The notes beneath the pieces are model-generated. The model did not search any database, was not told the DNA's origin, and worked only from the letters and a program-made list of their open reading frames with translations. A stretch of DNA of 41,047 bases from Chloroflexi bacterium UBA4730 (GTDB lineage: Bacteria > Chloroflexota > Limnocylindria > P2-11E). How positions within the stretch are numbered: position 1 is the first letter of the stretch; each line of letters opens with the position of its first letter. Location: NCBI GenBank assembly GCA_002404155.1, contig DHJC01000088.1, forward strand, positions 1 to 41,047, given 5' to 3'. The position numbers and the translations under genes are program-made. Shown here in pieces: positions 25,973 to 33,810 of the stretch.

Positions 25973-26716
25973 ATGTCCGGTCATTCCAAGTGGTCCCAGA
26001 TCAAGCGCCAGAAGGGCGCCAACGACGTGAAACGCGGCGCGATCTTCACGAAGATGACCCGCGAGATCATGCTCGCGGCGCGTGAGGGCGGCGGCGATCC
26101 AGAGGGCAACTTCCGGCTGCGGCTCGCGATGGATCGCGCGCGGGCGGTCAACGTGCCGCTGGCGAACATCCAGCGGGCCATCGACCGGGCCACCGGCGGC
26201 GCGGACGGGGCGCAGCTCGAGAGCGTCATGTACGAGGGCTACGGTCCGGGCGGTGTGTCCGTGATGGTCGAGGCCGCGACCGACAGCCGGAACCGCACGG
26301 CGGCCGAGGTCCGCGCGGCATTCACCCGGCACAACGGCAAGCTCGGCGAGTCCGGCTCCGTGCAGTGGCTGTTCGAGCAGAAGGGGATCATCGAGATCGA
26401 CGCCGCGGGCCGGGACCCCGACGAGATCGAGCTCGTGGCCATCGATGCCGGCGCCGAGGACGTCGAGCGCGACGGGAGCCTCGTCACCGTGTACACCGCG
26501 CCGAACCGGTTCGAGGCGGTGAAGAAGTCGCTCGAAGCGCAGAAGCTGAAGATCGGCGACGCGGAGATCTCGATGCGACCGTCGAACACCGTGCGCCTCG
26601 AAGGCGATCAGGCGAAGAAGGTCATCGGTCTGGTCGAAGCCCTCGAGGACCTGGAAGACGTCCAGAAGGTCCACGCGAACTTCGACGTGCCGGAGGAAGT
26701 CCTCGAGACCGCCTAG
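25973..26716 (+). CDS. yebC: YebC/PmpR-family protein
   Basis: A 247-aa protein with the family N-terminus SGHSKWSQIKRQKGANDVKRG, the NVPLANIQRAIDRATGG helix region and the YEGYGPGG motif. YebC proteins were long annotated as transcription regulators; some members are now known to help ribosomes through proline stretches. The short ATG 25973 start matches the conserved N-terminus exactly. It is the first gene of a yebC-ruvC-ruvA cluster, a common arrangement. Confidence 0.95.
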   Translation: MSGHSKWSQIKRQKGANDVKRGAIFTKMTREIMLAAREGGGDPEGNFRLRLAMDRARAVNVPLANIQRAIDRATGGADGAQLESVMYEGYGPGGVSVMVEAATDSRNRTAAEVRAAFTRHNGKLGESGSVQWLFEQKGIIEIDAAGRDPDEIELVAIDAGAEDVERDGSLVTVYTAPNRFEAVKKSLEAQKLKIGDAEISMRPSNTVRLEGDQAKKVIGLVEALEDLEDVQKVHANFDVPEEVLETA

Positions 26717-26720
26717 GGTC

Positions 26721-27215
26721 ATCCTCGGGATCGACCCCGGGACCACCGGAATGGGCTACGCGTTGCTCGATGCCGCGACCGATCCGGCGACCGTCCTCGA
26801 CTGCGGCCTCGTCCCGGTGCTCGCCGCGGCGTCGGCCGCCGAGCGGCTCCTGGCGATCGCCGGCGCGCTCGATGCGCTCATCGCGCGCCACCGCCCCGCG
26901 GCCCTCGCCGTCGAGCGCCTCTACTTCAACAAGAACGCGAAGACGGCGATGCGCGTCGCAGAGGCCCGCGGTGTCGCGATGCTCTGCGCCGCGCGTGCGG
27001 GCCTCGAGGTCGCCGAGTACACGCCGCAGGAGGTGAAGCTCTCCGTCGCGGGCAGCGGGAGCGCGGACAAGAAGCAAGTCCAGCGGATGCTCGCGCTCGT
27101 GCTCGCGCTCGCGGAGCCGATCACCCAGGACAACGTCGCCGACGCGGTCGCGATCGCGCTCGCCCACGCGCAGCGCGAGCGGTTCGGCGAAGCCGTCGCG
27201 ATCGCCTCGAGATGA
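26721..27215 (+). CDS. ruvC: Holliday junction resolvase RuvC (start codon not canonical)
   Basis: An endonuclease that cuts Holliday junctions. Conserved parts are ILGIDPGTTGMGYAL (catalytic Asp), AVERLYFNKNAKTAM (catalytic Glu) and DNVADAVAIALAHA at the C-terminus. The last ligand pair reads N-V-A-D, where E. coli has D-A-A-D and Thermus has His in the first position. No ATG/GTG/TTG lies before ILGIDPG back through the end of yebC. The first, ATG 26751, would delete the catalytic IDPG. ATC 26721 is used here only as the best near-cognate start, giving 164 aa; a sequence error is an alternative. It ends in ATGA with ruvA. Confidence 0.85.
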   Translation: MLGIDPGTTGMGYALLDAATDPATVLDCGLVPVLAAASAAERLLAIAGALDALIARHRPAALAVERLYFNKNAKTAMRVAEARGVAMLCAARAGLEVAEYTPQEVKLSVAGSGSADKKQVQRMLALVLALAEPITQDNVADAVAIALAHAQRERFGEAVAIASR

Positions 27216-27766
27216 TCGCGTCGGTCCGCGGCCGGATCCTCACCCGCGGGCCGGACCACGTGGTGATCGAGACCGCGGGAGTCGGCTACAAGGTGTTCGT
27301 CCCGCGCCACCCGACCGGTGACGAGGTCCTCCTCCACACGCACCAGGTCGTGCGCGAGGATGGACAGTTCCTCTTCGGGTTCGAGACCCGCGAAGAGCTG
27401 GCACTCTTCGAGCTCCTCATCGGCGTCTCAGGCGTCGGGCCCAAGGCCGGCCTTGCGATCCTCTCGGTGTCCCGTCCGGTCGATGTCGCCGCGGCCATCG
27501 CCGCGGGCGACGCGGCGGCGCTCGCGAAGGCGCCCGGGGTGGGGAAGAAGACGGCCGAGCGTCTCATCGTCGACCTCCGGTCGAAGGTCGGCCGGATGGC
27601 CATCGGTCCTGCCGGCGGCGAGATGCCCGACGGCGACGAAGCCGTGGCCGCGCTCCGCGCGCTGGGGTATACCCAAGCTGAAGCCCAGCGGGCGCTCAGT
27701 GGGGTCCCCGCGGCCGCGACCGCGACCACGGAGGAGCGCCTGGCCGCAGCGCTGCGCGGCCGCTGA
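27212..27766 (+). CDS. ruvA: Holliday junction branch migration protein RuvA
   Basis: A 184-aa protein that binds four-way junctions as a tetramer and loads RuvB. It has an N-terminal OB fold (MIASVRGRILTRGPDHVVIE, then GVGYKVFVP), two helix-hairpin-helix motifs (VSGVGPKAGLAIL and APGVGKKTAERLIVDL) and a C-terminal RuvB-contact domain (ALGYTQAEAQRAL). ATG 27212 overlaps the ruvC stop by four bases. ruvB does not follow; a pilin gene is next. Confidence 0.95.
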   Translation: MIASVRGRILTRGPDHVVIETAGVGYKVFVPRHPTGDEVLLHTHQVVREDGQFLFGFETREELALFELLIGVSGVGPKAGLAILSVSRPVDVAAAIAAGDAAALAKAPGVGKKTAERLIVDLRSKVGRMAIGPAGGEMPDGDEAVAALRALGYTQAEAQRALSGVPAAATATTEERLAAALRGR

Positions 27767-27788
27767 TCGGGCACCCCACGACCTCGCG

Positions 27789-27896
27789 TAGGATGCCCGG
27801 GGCTAGGACGGAAGTTCACCTAGCGGTCGGGAGTCCAGGCGGTTAAGAATCACCGTGGAGAAATGGGGCCGATCCTGGCGCGGGAAGGAGCGTTCC
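27789..27896 (+). promoter_or_regulatory. Promoter and folded leader of the Flp pilin gene
   Basis: The -10 box TAGGAT (27789-27794) would start a ~96-nt leader near 27801. Hairpins visible by eye: GCTAGG 27802-27807 with CCTAGC 27819-27824; CCAGG 27835-27839 with CCTGG 27874-27878, enclosing CGGT 27840-27843 with ACCG 27852-27855; and GGAA 27883-27886 with TTCC 27893-27896, which puts part of the SD in its loop. I do not recognise a known riboswitch, and the GCAAA marks of the c-di-GMP-I class are absent. Confidence 0.4.
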
Positions 27897-28046
27897 GTGG
27901 CGTTCTGGCGTGACGAACAGGGCCAGGGCCTCGTCGAATATGCACTCATCATCGTCGTTATCGCCATCGCAGTCATCGTGGCGATGATCTTCCTTCGCAG
28001 CCAGCTCCAGAACCAGTTCTCGAACATCGGAAACAACCTCACGTAA
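27897..28046 (+). CDS. Flp/Fap-type (type IVb) pilin
   Basis: A 49-aa pilin subunit. After a short basic leader (VAFWRDEQGQ) comes GLVEYALIIVVIAIAVIV, the invariant Glu five residues after the likely G|Q/L processing zone and one hydrophobic helix, then a short polar tail ending in SNIGNNLT. Such pilins are cut by a TadV-type prepilin peptidase and assembled by the Tad system, none of which is in this window. GTG 27897 follows AAGGAG (27885-27890) with six bases between; GTG 27855 in the same frame has no SD and is rejected. Some tiny Flp genes serve adhesion. Confidence 0.88.
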   Translation: MAFWRDEQGQGLVEYALIIVVIAIAVIVAMIFLRSQLQNQFSNIGNNLT

Positions 28047-28201
28047 GACGCGTCCAGGCCGGCCCCTTTCTCCAGCTCTCACCCCCGGCCGGGGGGCCCG
28101 GGTCCTGCGGCCCGCGCCGCTGCGGCGGCAACTCGGCTCTGCTCCGCAGGCCTCGTTGAGCGGCCGAAGCCCGCCATGCCTGAATGGGGCGTGGGATGAT
28201 T
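28047..28201. other. GC-rich gap between the pilin gene and the nusA promoter
   Basis: No gene is visible. The stretch around 28083-28125 is strongly palindromic and GC-rich, starting with CCCCGGCCGGGG (28083-28094), and may form hairpins after the pilin gene. There is no T-run, so I do not call a terminator. rimP, which usually precedes nusA, is not here. Confidence 0.5.
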
Positions 28202-28210
28202 TGGTACACT
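28202..28210 (+). promoter_or_regulatory. Extended -10 promoter (TGGTACACT) of the nusA operon
   Basis: TGG-TACACT is an extended -10 element. Transcription would start near 28217, giving a leader of about 104 nt before nusA that contains two hairpins and a T-run. Confidence 0.5.
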
Positions 28211-28253
28211 CTCTCTTGGCTGCGGGGCGTTCCCGCTTGCCGCTCGGGCCGTG

Positions 28254-28277
28254 AAGGTGGGGCGACCCACCTTTTTT
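28254..28277 (+). terminator. Attenuator-like intrinsic terminator in the nusA leader
   Basis: AAGGTGGG (28254-28261), loop GCGA and CCCACCTT (28266-28273) form a perfect 8-bp helix that runs into a T-tract ending at 28277. A smaller hairpin GCGGG/CCCGC (28222-28236) comes before it. The terminator lies between the likely nusA promoter and the nusA ATG (28321), so it should attenuate the operon or end a ~60-nt RNA. It could also stop readthrough from the left. Confidence 0.75.
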
Positions 28278-28320
28278 GTCGCCGGAAACGGCCGAGCAAG
28301 ATGAAGAGGGGGAGCGTGCC

Positions 28321-29544
28321 ATGAACCGAGAACTCGTCACCGGTCTCGCGCAGCTCTCCGCCGAAAAAGGCCTCCCCAAGGAGGTCGTGAGCGACATCAT
28401 CGCCCGCGCGATCAAGCGCGCGTACGGCGCCGAAGAGAACATCGACGTAAAGGTCGACGTCCAGACCGGCGCGTTCAAGGTCTTCCTCCTCAAGACGGTC
28501 GTTGACAAGGTCGAGGACCCCAAGCTGCACATCCAGATCGACGCGGCGCGCCGGATGAAGCCGGACGTGGCGCTCGGGGACACGATCCCGCTCGAGGAGT
28601 CCGCGGCGGCCCTCGGCCGGATCGGAGCGCAGACCGCGAAGCAGGTCATCCAGCAGTCGCTGCGCGAGGCCGAGCGCGAGCAGGTGTACGCGGAGTATGC
28701 CGACCGCGAGGGCGACATCATCAACGGGCAGATCGAGCGCTTCGAGGCGGGCGCCGCGATCTTCGAGCTCGGCAAGGCGAAGGCGATCCTGCCGCGCAGC
28801 GAGCAGGCGACGCACGAGCGCTACTTCGTCGGCCAGCACCGCAAGGTGCTCGTCCTCGAGGTGCGCCGCTCGATCCACGGTCCGCAGATCATCGTGAGCC
28901 GGGCCCACCGCGGTCTGGTGAAGCGACTCTTCGAGCTCGAGGTGCCGGAGATCTACCACGGTCAGGTGGAGATCACGGGCATCGCGCGCGAGGCCGGATC
29001 GCGGACGAAGATCGCAGTGCGGTCCCGCCAGCCCGGGCTCGACCCGGTCGGCGCGTGCGTGGGGCAGCGCGGTCTCCGGGTGCAGGCCATCAGCAACGAG
29101 CTCGGCGGCGAGCGCGTCGAGGTCATCCAGTTCGACGAGAAGGCCGAGGAGTTCGTGAAGAATGCGCTCTCGCCGTCTCCCGTGATCCGCGTCGACATCG
29201 TGGTCGAAGAGAAGACCGCGTATGTCGTCGTCCCCGATCGCTACCTGTCGCTCGCGATCGGCAAGGAAGGGCAGAACGCCCGCCTGGCGGCGAAGCTGAC
29301 CGGCTGGCGGATCGACATCCGGAGCGAGTCCGAGGTCCGTGCGGAGGCCGAGCCCGAGCCGGAGCCGGAGCCCGTGGCGATCGAGGCGGAGCCCGCCGCG
29401 GTCGCGGCGGAAGAGGACCAGGAAGCGATCCGTCACGACCTCGTCGCGGAGGTCGAAGCGGAGTCGCTCGCGGCTGACGAGGACGAGCTCGAGGACGAGG
29501 ACCGCGCGTTGCTCGGCGGCAAGAAGAAGAAGGATCGTCGCTAG
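28321..29544 (+). CDS. nusA: Transcription termination/antitermination factor NusA
   Basis: A 407-aa RNA polymerase-associated factor. It has an N-terminal RNAP-binding domain (about 1-125), an S1 domain (about 130-200, with GDIINGQIERFEAGAAIFELG), KH1 (VGACVGQRGLRVQAISNELGG) and KH2 (YLSLAIGKEGQNARLAAKLTG). The tail from about 345 is very acidic (EPEPEPEP repeats) and ends in GGKKKKDRR; the acidic repeats of enterobacterial NusA are absent, as in most phyla. ATG 28321 follows AGAGGGGGAG. It is the first gene of the nusA-infB operon, preceded by an attenuator-like hairpin. Confidence 0.96.
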   Translation: MNRELVTGLAQLSAEKGLPKEVVSDIIARAIKRAYGAEENIDVKVDVQTGAFKVFLLKTVVDKVEDPKLHIQIDAARRMKPDVALGDTIPLEESAAALGRIGAQTAKQVIQQSLREAEREQVYAEYADREGDIINGQIERFEAGAAIFELGKAKAILPRSEQATHERYFVGQHRKVLVLEVRRSIHGPQIIVSRAHRGLVKRLFELEVPEIYHGQVEITGIAREAGSRTKIAVRSRQPGLDPVGACVGQRGLRVQAISNELGGERVEVIQFDEKAEEFVKNALSPSPVIRVDIVVEEKTAYVVVPDRYLSLAIGKEGQNARLAAKLTGWRIDIRSESEVRAEAEPEPEPEPVAIEAEPAAVAAEEDQEAIRHDLVAEVEAESLAADEDELEDEDRALLGGKKKKDRR

Positions 29545-29818
29545 GGCCGTCCCGCAGCGCACCTGCGTGGCGTGCCGTCAGGTCAAGGCGAAACGCGAGC
29601 TCATCCGGGTCGTCCGGGACGCGGACGTGCGGCTCTCGGTGGACCTTCGGGGTAAGGCACCGGGACGAGGGGCCTATCTCTGCCCCGATGACGCGTGCCT
29701 CGTCCGAGGCATCGCCGAAGGCGCGCTCGGACGGGCCCTCGCACTGACGATCGACGAGGCGACCAAACTCCGGCTGCGGGACGAGCTCGCCGCCGGGGCG
29801 GAAAGTAGGAGGACGTAA
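29534..29818 (+). CDS. ylxR: YlxR/RnpM-family RNA-binding protein (start uncertain)
   Basis: A small protein between nusA and infB, the standard place. The conserved part runs PQRTCVACRQVKAKRELIRV (CxxC), then GRGAYLCPDDACL. In B. subtilis the homolog (RnpM) binds and modulates RNase P. The start is unclear: no ATG/GTG/TTG lies just before PQRTC, and GTG 29567 would cut off the first Cys. ATC 29534, after an AAGAAGAAGG purine run and overlapping the end of nusA, is used as a stand-in; GTC 29549 is another possibility. The stop overlaps the infB ATG (TAATG). Confidence 0.8.
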   Translation: MVARAVPQRTCVACRQVKAKRELIRVVRDADVRLSVDLRGKAPGRGAYLCPDDACLVRGIAEGALGRALALTIDEATKLRLRDELAAGAESRRT

Positions 29819-31725
29819 TGCCGAAGGCCCGACCGCGGCGGTTCCCGCCGCAACGCGGACCCCGCCCGCGCCGTCGCCCGTCTCGTGGGCAGATCGCGCC
29901 GCAGGCTCCGGTCATCGAAGCGCCGGCCGCCGTCGCCGTCCTCCCTGAGGGTGGTGCGCCCGTCTCGCTGCCGAAGACGATGCAGGTCGGCGAGCTCGCG
30001 AAGACCCTCGACCTCTCGGTCGTCGACGTTATCCGCGCGCTCGTGAACATGGGTGTCATGGCAACGATCAACCAGACCGTCGACTTCGAGACCGCGTCGC
30101 TCGTCGCCGGCGAGCTCGGGCTGGAAGTCGTACCCGAGGAGGAGCAGGCCGCTCCGGTCGAGGAGACCGAAGACGTCGCCCCGATCGGCAAGGAGATCCT
30201 CTGGACCGACGACGACGAGTCGAAGATGATCACGCGCCCGCCGGTCGTCACGATCGTCGGCCACGTCGACCACGGCAAGACGAGCCTCCTCGACGCGATT
30301 CGCGAGACGAACGTCACGGCGCGCGAGGCCGGAGGCATCACCCAGCACATCGGCGCGTATCAGATCGAGCACTCGGGCCGCAAGGTCACATTCCTGGACA
30401 CGCCCGGTCACGAGGCGTTCACGGCGATGCGCGCCCGCGGGGCGCAGGTGGCCGACGTCGTGATCCTCGTGGTCGCGGCGGACGACGGCGTGCAGCCGCA
30501 AACGATCGAGGCGATCTCGCACGTGAAGGCGGCGGGCGTGCCGATGGTCGTCGCGCTCAACAAGATCGACAAGGCCGACGCGAACCCCGATCACGTGAAG
30601 GGCCAGCTCGCGGAGCACGGCGTGACGGTCGAGGAGTACGGCGGCGAGACGCCGCTCGTGCCCGTGTCGGCACGGACGAAGCAGGGGCTGCAGGACCTCA
30701 TCGACGTCGTGCTGCTCGTCGCGGATGTGGCCGACCTCAAGGCGAATCCGGATCGCCCAGCCATCGGCCGCGTGATCGAGGCCAACATGGACAAGAGCCG
30801 CGGTCCGATCGCGACCGTCCTCGTGCAGACCGGCACGCTCGAGCGCGGCGACCTCATCGTCGCGGGGAAGACCTTCGGCAAGGTCCGCGCGATGACCGAC
30901 GACAAGGGCAAGAACGTCGGCCGCGCCGAGCCGTCGCGTCCGGTCCTCATCCTCGGTCTCCCTGACGTTCCCGAGGCCGGCGACGTGCTCCGCGCCGTGG
31001 CCGATGAGAAGACCGGCAAGGCGCTCGCGGAGCGGAACGCCCGTGACCGCGCCGCAGCGGCGGGTGGCGAGCGCCCCGCCACGCTCGACGAGATGTTCGC
31101 GCAGGTCAAGGAGGGCAAGGCCAAGGAGCTGAAGCTCGTCCTCAAAGCGGACGTCCAGGGCTCGCTCGAGGCCATCAAGGGCGCGCTCGCCAAGGTGCCG
31201 CACGACGAGGTCGCCCTCGTCGTCATCCATGACGCCGTCGGCGACATCAGCGAGTCCGACGTCACGCTCGCGGCCGCGTCGGGCGCGGTCGTCATCGGCT
31301 TCAACAACAAGATCGACGTGCCGGCAAAACGCGCGGCCGAGCAGACGAAGGTCGACGTGCGGCAGTACAAGGTCATCTACGAGCTGCTCGACGACATGCA
31401 GAAGGCCCTCACTGGCATGCTCGAGCCGGAGATGGTGGAGAGCGTCCTCGGCCACGCTGAGGTGCGCCAGATCTTCACCGCGAACAAGACGACGATCGCG
31501 GGCTGCATGGTGTCCGACGGCATCATCCGCCGCGGCGCGCAGGCCCGCCTCCTCCGTGGTCAGGAACCGGCGTGGGAGGGGACCATCGCGACCCTTCGCC
31601 GCGTGAAGGACGACGTCCGCGAGGTCGCGGCCGGTCTGGAATGCGGCATCGTGCTCGAGGGCCACAACGACGTCCAAGTGGGCGACGTCATCGAGGCCTT
31701 CGTCGTCCAAGCGAAGCCTCGCTAG
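29818..31725 (+). CDS. infB: Translation initiation factor IF-2
   Basis: A 635-aa GTPase that brings fMet-tRNA to the ribosome. It has a short Arg/Pro-rich N-terminus, one IF2_N domain (about 50-105, VGELAKTLDLSVVDVIRAL), then the G domain with GHVDHGKT (about 147), DTPGHEAF and NKID, followed by domains II-IV. The long N-terminal extension of E. coli IF-2 is lacking, as is usual in many phyla. It is coupled to ylxR by a one-base overlap and to rbfA by TAGTG. Confidence 0.97.
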   Translation: MPKARPRRFPPQRGPRPRRRPSRGQIAPQAPVIEAPAAVAVLPEGGAPVSLPKTMQVGELAKTLDLSVVDVIRALVNMGVMATINQTVDFETASLVAGELGLEVVPEEEQAAPVEETEDVAPIGKEILWTDDDESKMITRPPVVTIVGHVDHGKTSLLDAIRETNVTAREAGGITQHIGAYQIEHSGRKVTFLDTPGHEAFTAMRARGAQVADVVILVVAADDGVQPQTIEAISHVKAAGVPMVVALNKIDKADANPDHVKGQLAEHGVTVEEYGGETPLVPVSARTKQGLQDLIDVVLLVADVADLKANPDRPAIGRVIEANMDKSRGPIATVLVQTGTLERGDLIVAGKTFGKVRAMTDDKGKNVGRAEPSRPVLILGLPDVPEAGDVLRAVADEKTGKALAERNARDRAAAAGGERPATLDEMFAQVKEGKAKELKLVLKADVQGSLEAIKGALAKVPHDEVALVVIHDAVGDISESDVTLAAASGAVVIGFNNKIDVPAKRAAEQTKVDVRQYKVIYELLDDMQKALTGMLEPEMVESVLGHAEVRQIFTANKTTIAGCMVSDGIIRRGAQARLLRGQEPAWEGTIATLRRVKDDVREVAAGLECGIVLEGHNDVQVGDVIEAFVVQAKPR

Positions 31726-32072
31726 TGGCGTACCGGCGGGCCGATCGCGTGAACGCGCTGTTGCAGCGAGAGCTCGCGACGCTCATCAGCGAGGAGCTGC
31801 GGGATCCCCGCATCTCGTTCCCGACGGTGACGAGCGTCGAGACGGCGTCGGACCTCCAGACCGCGCGCGTGTTCGTCAGCGTCCTTGGCGACGACGACGC
31901 CGTGACGAGCACGATGCGGGCGCTGAACGAGGCCCGGCCGTACATCCGTCACGAGGTGGGGGAACGGACCGATCTCCGCTTCGTCCCCGAAATCGAGTTC
32001 ATCTCTGATCGCTCCGCCGCGCGGGCGGCGCGCATCTCGCAGCTGCTCCGCGAAGCGAACGGGGACCGATGA
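31725..32072 (+). CDS. rbfA: 30S ribosome-binding factor RbfA
   Basis: A 115-aa KH-like ribosome maturation factor. Conserved parts are RRADRVNALLQRELATLI, EELRDPRISFPTVTSVE and the final LRFVPEIEFISDRS. GTG 31725 overlaps the infB stop (TAGTG), and its own stop overlaps nrnA (ATGA). It is in the usual place after infB. Confidence 0.95.
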   Translation: MAYRRADRVNALLQRELATLISEELRDPRISFPTVTSVETASDLQTARVFVSVLGDDDAVTSTMRALNEARPYIRHEVGERTDLRFVPEIEFISDRSAARAARISQLLREANGDR

Positions 32073-33049
32073 AGGCGGTCGTCGAGGCGATCCGCGCAGC
32101 CGACCGCATCGCACTCGTCTCGCACCGCGACCCGGATCCCGACACCATCGGCTCGTCCCTCGCACTCGGGCTCGCGCTCGAACGGATGGGGAAGCGGGTC
32201 TCCTGGCACTGCGCCGATCCGGTGCCTGAGGCGATCCGGTTCCTCGACTCGGCCGATCGCTATAGCCAGGCGCCGCCGACGGCGGACGTCGATCTCATCG
32301 TGTGCCTCGACTTCGGCGAGCCCGGGCGCGCGAAGTTCGCGCTCCCGTCGGGACCGAAGATCGCCGACATCGACCACCACGCCACGAACACCGCGTTCGG
32401 CGACGCGAACTTCGTCGACGTCACGAGCGCCGCGACCGGCGAGATGGTCGGACGGTTGATCGACGCGCTCGGCAGCGGGTGGACGCCGGCTATGGCCACG
32501 GCCGCGCTCGTCGCGATCATGACCGACACCGGATCGTTCCAGTTCCCGAACACCGATAAGCGCGCCCTCGAGCGCGCGGCCATGCTGCGCGATGCGGGTG
32601 CCGACCTGCAGGGCATCACGTCCAACGTCTTCCGCAACAAGCGCTTCGAGGCCCTCAAGCTCTGGGGGTTCGCGTTCTCGCGTCTCGTGCGGGAGTCCGA
32701 CGGGCTCCTTGTGTGGACCTGGATCGAGAACGACGACCTCGCGCGCGCCGAGGCCTTGGAGGAGGACCTCTCGGGCCTGGTGGAGCAGATCGCGCGAAGC
32801 AAAGGGATGCGGGTCGCGCTCCTGTTCAGCGGGGTGACCGAGGCCCTCAAGGTGTCGTGCCGAACGTCGGCGTCCGTGCCGTCGGTCGATGCGGCCGCGC
32901 TCATGGCGAACTTCGGCGGCGGCGGCCACGTCCGCGCCGCGGGCGCGCTCGTCCACTCTTTGGCTGGGGGAGATGACCACGCCGCGATCCGCGCGCGCGT
33001 TCTCGATGCCGCCCGCCAGGCGCTCGACCGGGCCCGACAGCCCGCATGA
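32069..33049 (+). CDS. nrnA: DHH/DHHA1 phosphoesterase (NrnA-like)
   Basis: A 326-aa enzyme of the group that degrades nanoRNAs, pAp or cyclic-dinucleotide products. The DHH domain has HRDPDPDTIGSS (metal ligands), CLDFGE and DIDHHATN, and the C-terminal DHHA1 domain has the substrate-binding GGGGHVRAAGA. All metal-ligand motifs are present. It sits between rbfA and truB with ATGA overlaps on both sides, the same order as in many Gram-positive and Chloroflexota operons. Confidence 0.92.
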   Translation: MKAVVEAIRAADRIALVSHRDPDPDTIGSSLALGLALERMGKRVSWHCADPVPEAIRFLDSADRYSQAPPTADVDLIVCLDFGEPGRAKFALPSGPKIADIDHHATNTAFGDANFVDVTSAATGEMVGRLIDALGSGWTPAMATAALVAIMTDTGSFQFPNTDKRALERAAMLRDAGADLQGITSNVFRNKRFEALKLWGFAFSRLVRESDGLLVWTWIENDDLARAEALEEDLSGLVEQIARSKGMRVALLFSGVTEALKVSCRTSASVPSVDAAALMANFGGGGHVRAAGALVHSLAGGDDHAAIRARVLDAARQALDRARQPA

Positions 33050-33810
33050 CCACGACCCCCAACGGGGTCCTGCCGATCGACAAGCCACTGGGCTGGACCT
33101 CCTTCGATGTCGTCGCGGTCGCCCGCGGGGTCCTCGGCGCGAAGCGCGTCGGCCACGGCGGCACCCTCGATCCGCTCGCGAGCGGGCTGCTGCCGCTCTT
33201 GGTGGGCACCGCGACGAAGTTCGCCGACCGGCTGCACACCGCGTCGAAGGTCTACGCCGCGCTCATCACGTTCGGCACAGAGACCACGACGGACGACCGT
33301 GAGGGGCCGGCCGCGCGCGAGGCGGCGGTGCCGACCGTCACCGGCGAAGCGCTCGATGCGCTCCTTGGCCCGTTCCGCGGCGAGATCGCGCAGGTGCCAC
33401 CGGCATTCGCGGCCGTGAAGATGGATGGCCGCCGCGCGTACTCGCGCGCCCGCAGCGGGGAGACCCTGGAGCTGACGGCGCGGAACGTGACGATCGAGCG
33501 GCTCGCGGTCGCGAGCTGGGAGCCGCCGGCGCTGCGGCTCCTGGTGGTCTGCTCGACCGGCACGTACATCCGTTCGCTGGCGCGCGACCTCGGCCGCGCC
33601 GCCGGATCGGCGGCCCACTTGGGCGGGCTCCGCCGCCTTGCGGTCGGCGCGTTGACCCTGGATGACGCGCTGACGGTCGAGGCGCTCCGCGGCACGCCTG
33701 ATGCGCGGCACCGACTGCGCGACGCGGACGACCGTATCCTGCCGTTAGCGGAGCGGTTCCGCGAGGCGCCGGCCGCAGAGCTGTTATCGAGTTGGGGGCG
33801 GTCAGAATGA
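33046..33810 (+). CDS. truB: tRNA pseudouridine(55) synthase TruB
   Basis: A 254-aa enzyme that makes pseudouridine 55 in the tRNA T-loop. It has the GVLPIDKPLGWTSFDVV start, the active-site segment GHGGTLDPLASGLLP (catalytic Asp 42), the PPAFAAVKMDGRRAY motif and CSTGTYIRSLARDLG. ATG 33046 overlaps the nrnA stop. The stop overlaps ATG 33807 of the next gene. Confidence 0.96.
   Translation: MTTTPNGVLPIDKPLGWTSFDVVAVARGVLGAKRVGHGGTLDPLASGLLPLLVGTATKFADRLHTASKVYAALITFGTETTTDDREGPAAREAAVPTVTGEALDALLGPFRGEIAQVPPAFAAVKMDGRRAYSRARSGETLELTARNVTIERLAVASWEPPALRLLVVCSTGTYIRSLARDLGRAAGSAAHLGGLRRLAVGALTLDDALTVEALRGTPDARHRLRDADDRILPLAERFREAPAAELLSSWGRSE

Noticed and set aside
27855..27896. Longer start (GTG 27855) for the Flp pilin
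   Set aside because: No SD precedes it, whereas GTG 27897 has AAGGAG six bases upstream; the extra residues would overlap the folded leader.
28083..28130. GC-rich palindromes after the pilin gene as a terminator or repeat element
   Set aside because: No T-run follows, and no second copy of the sequence was noticed in the window.
29674..31710. A 678-codon open frame opposite infB
   Set aside because: Its sequence mirrors infB codons and shows no family motif; a GC-driven shadow.
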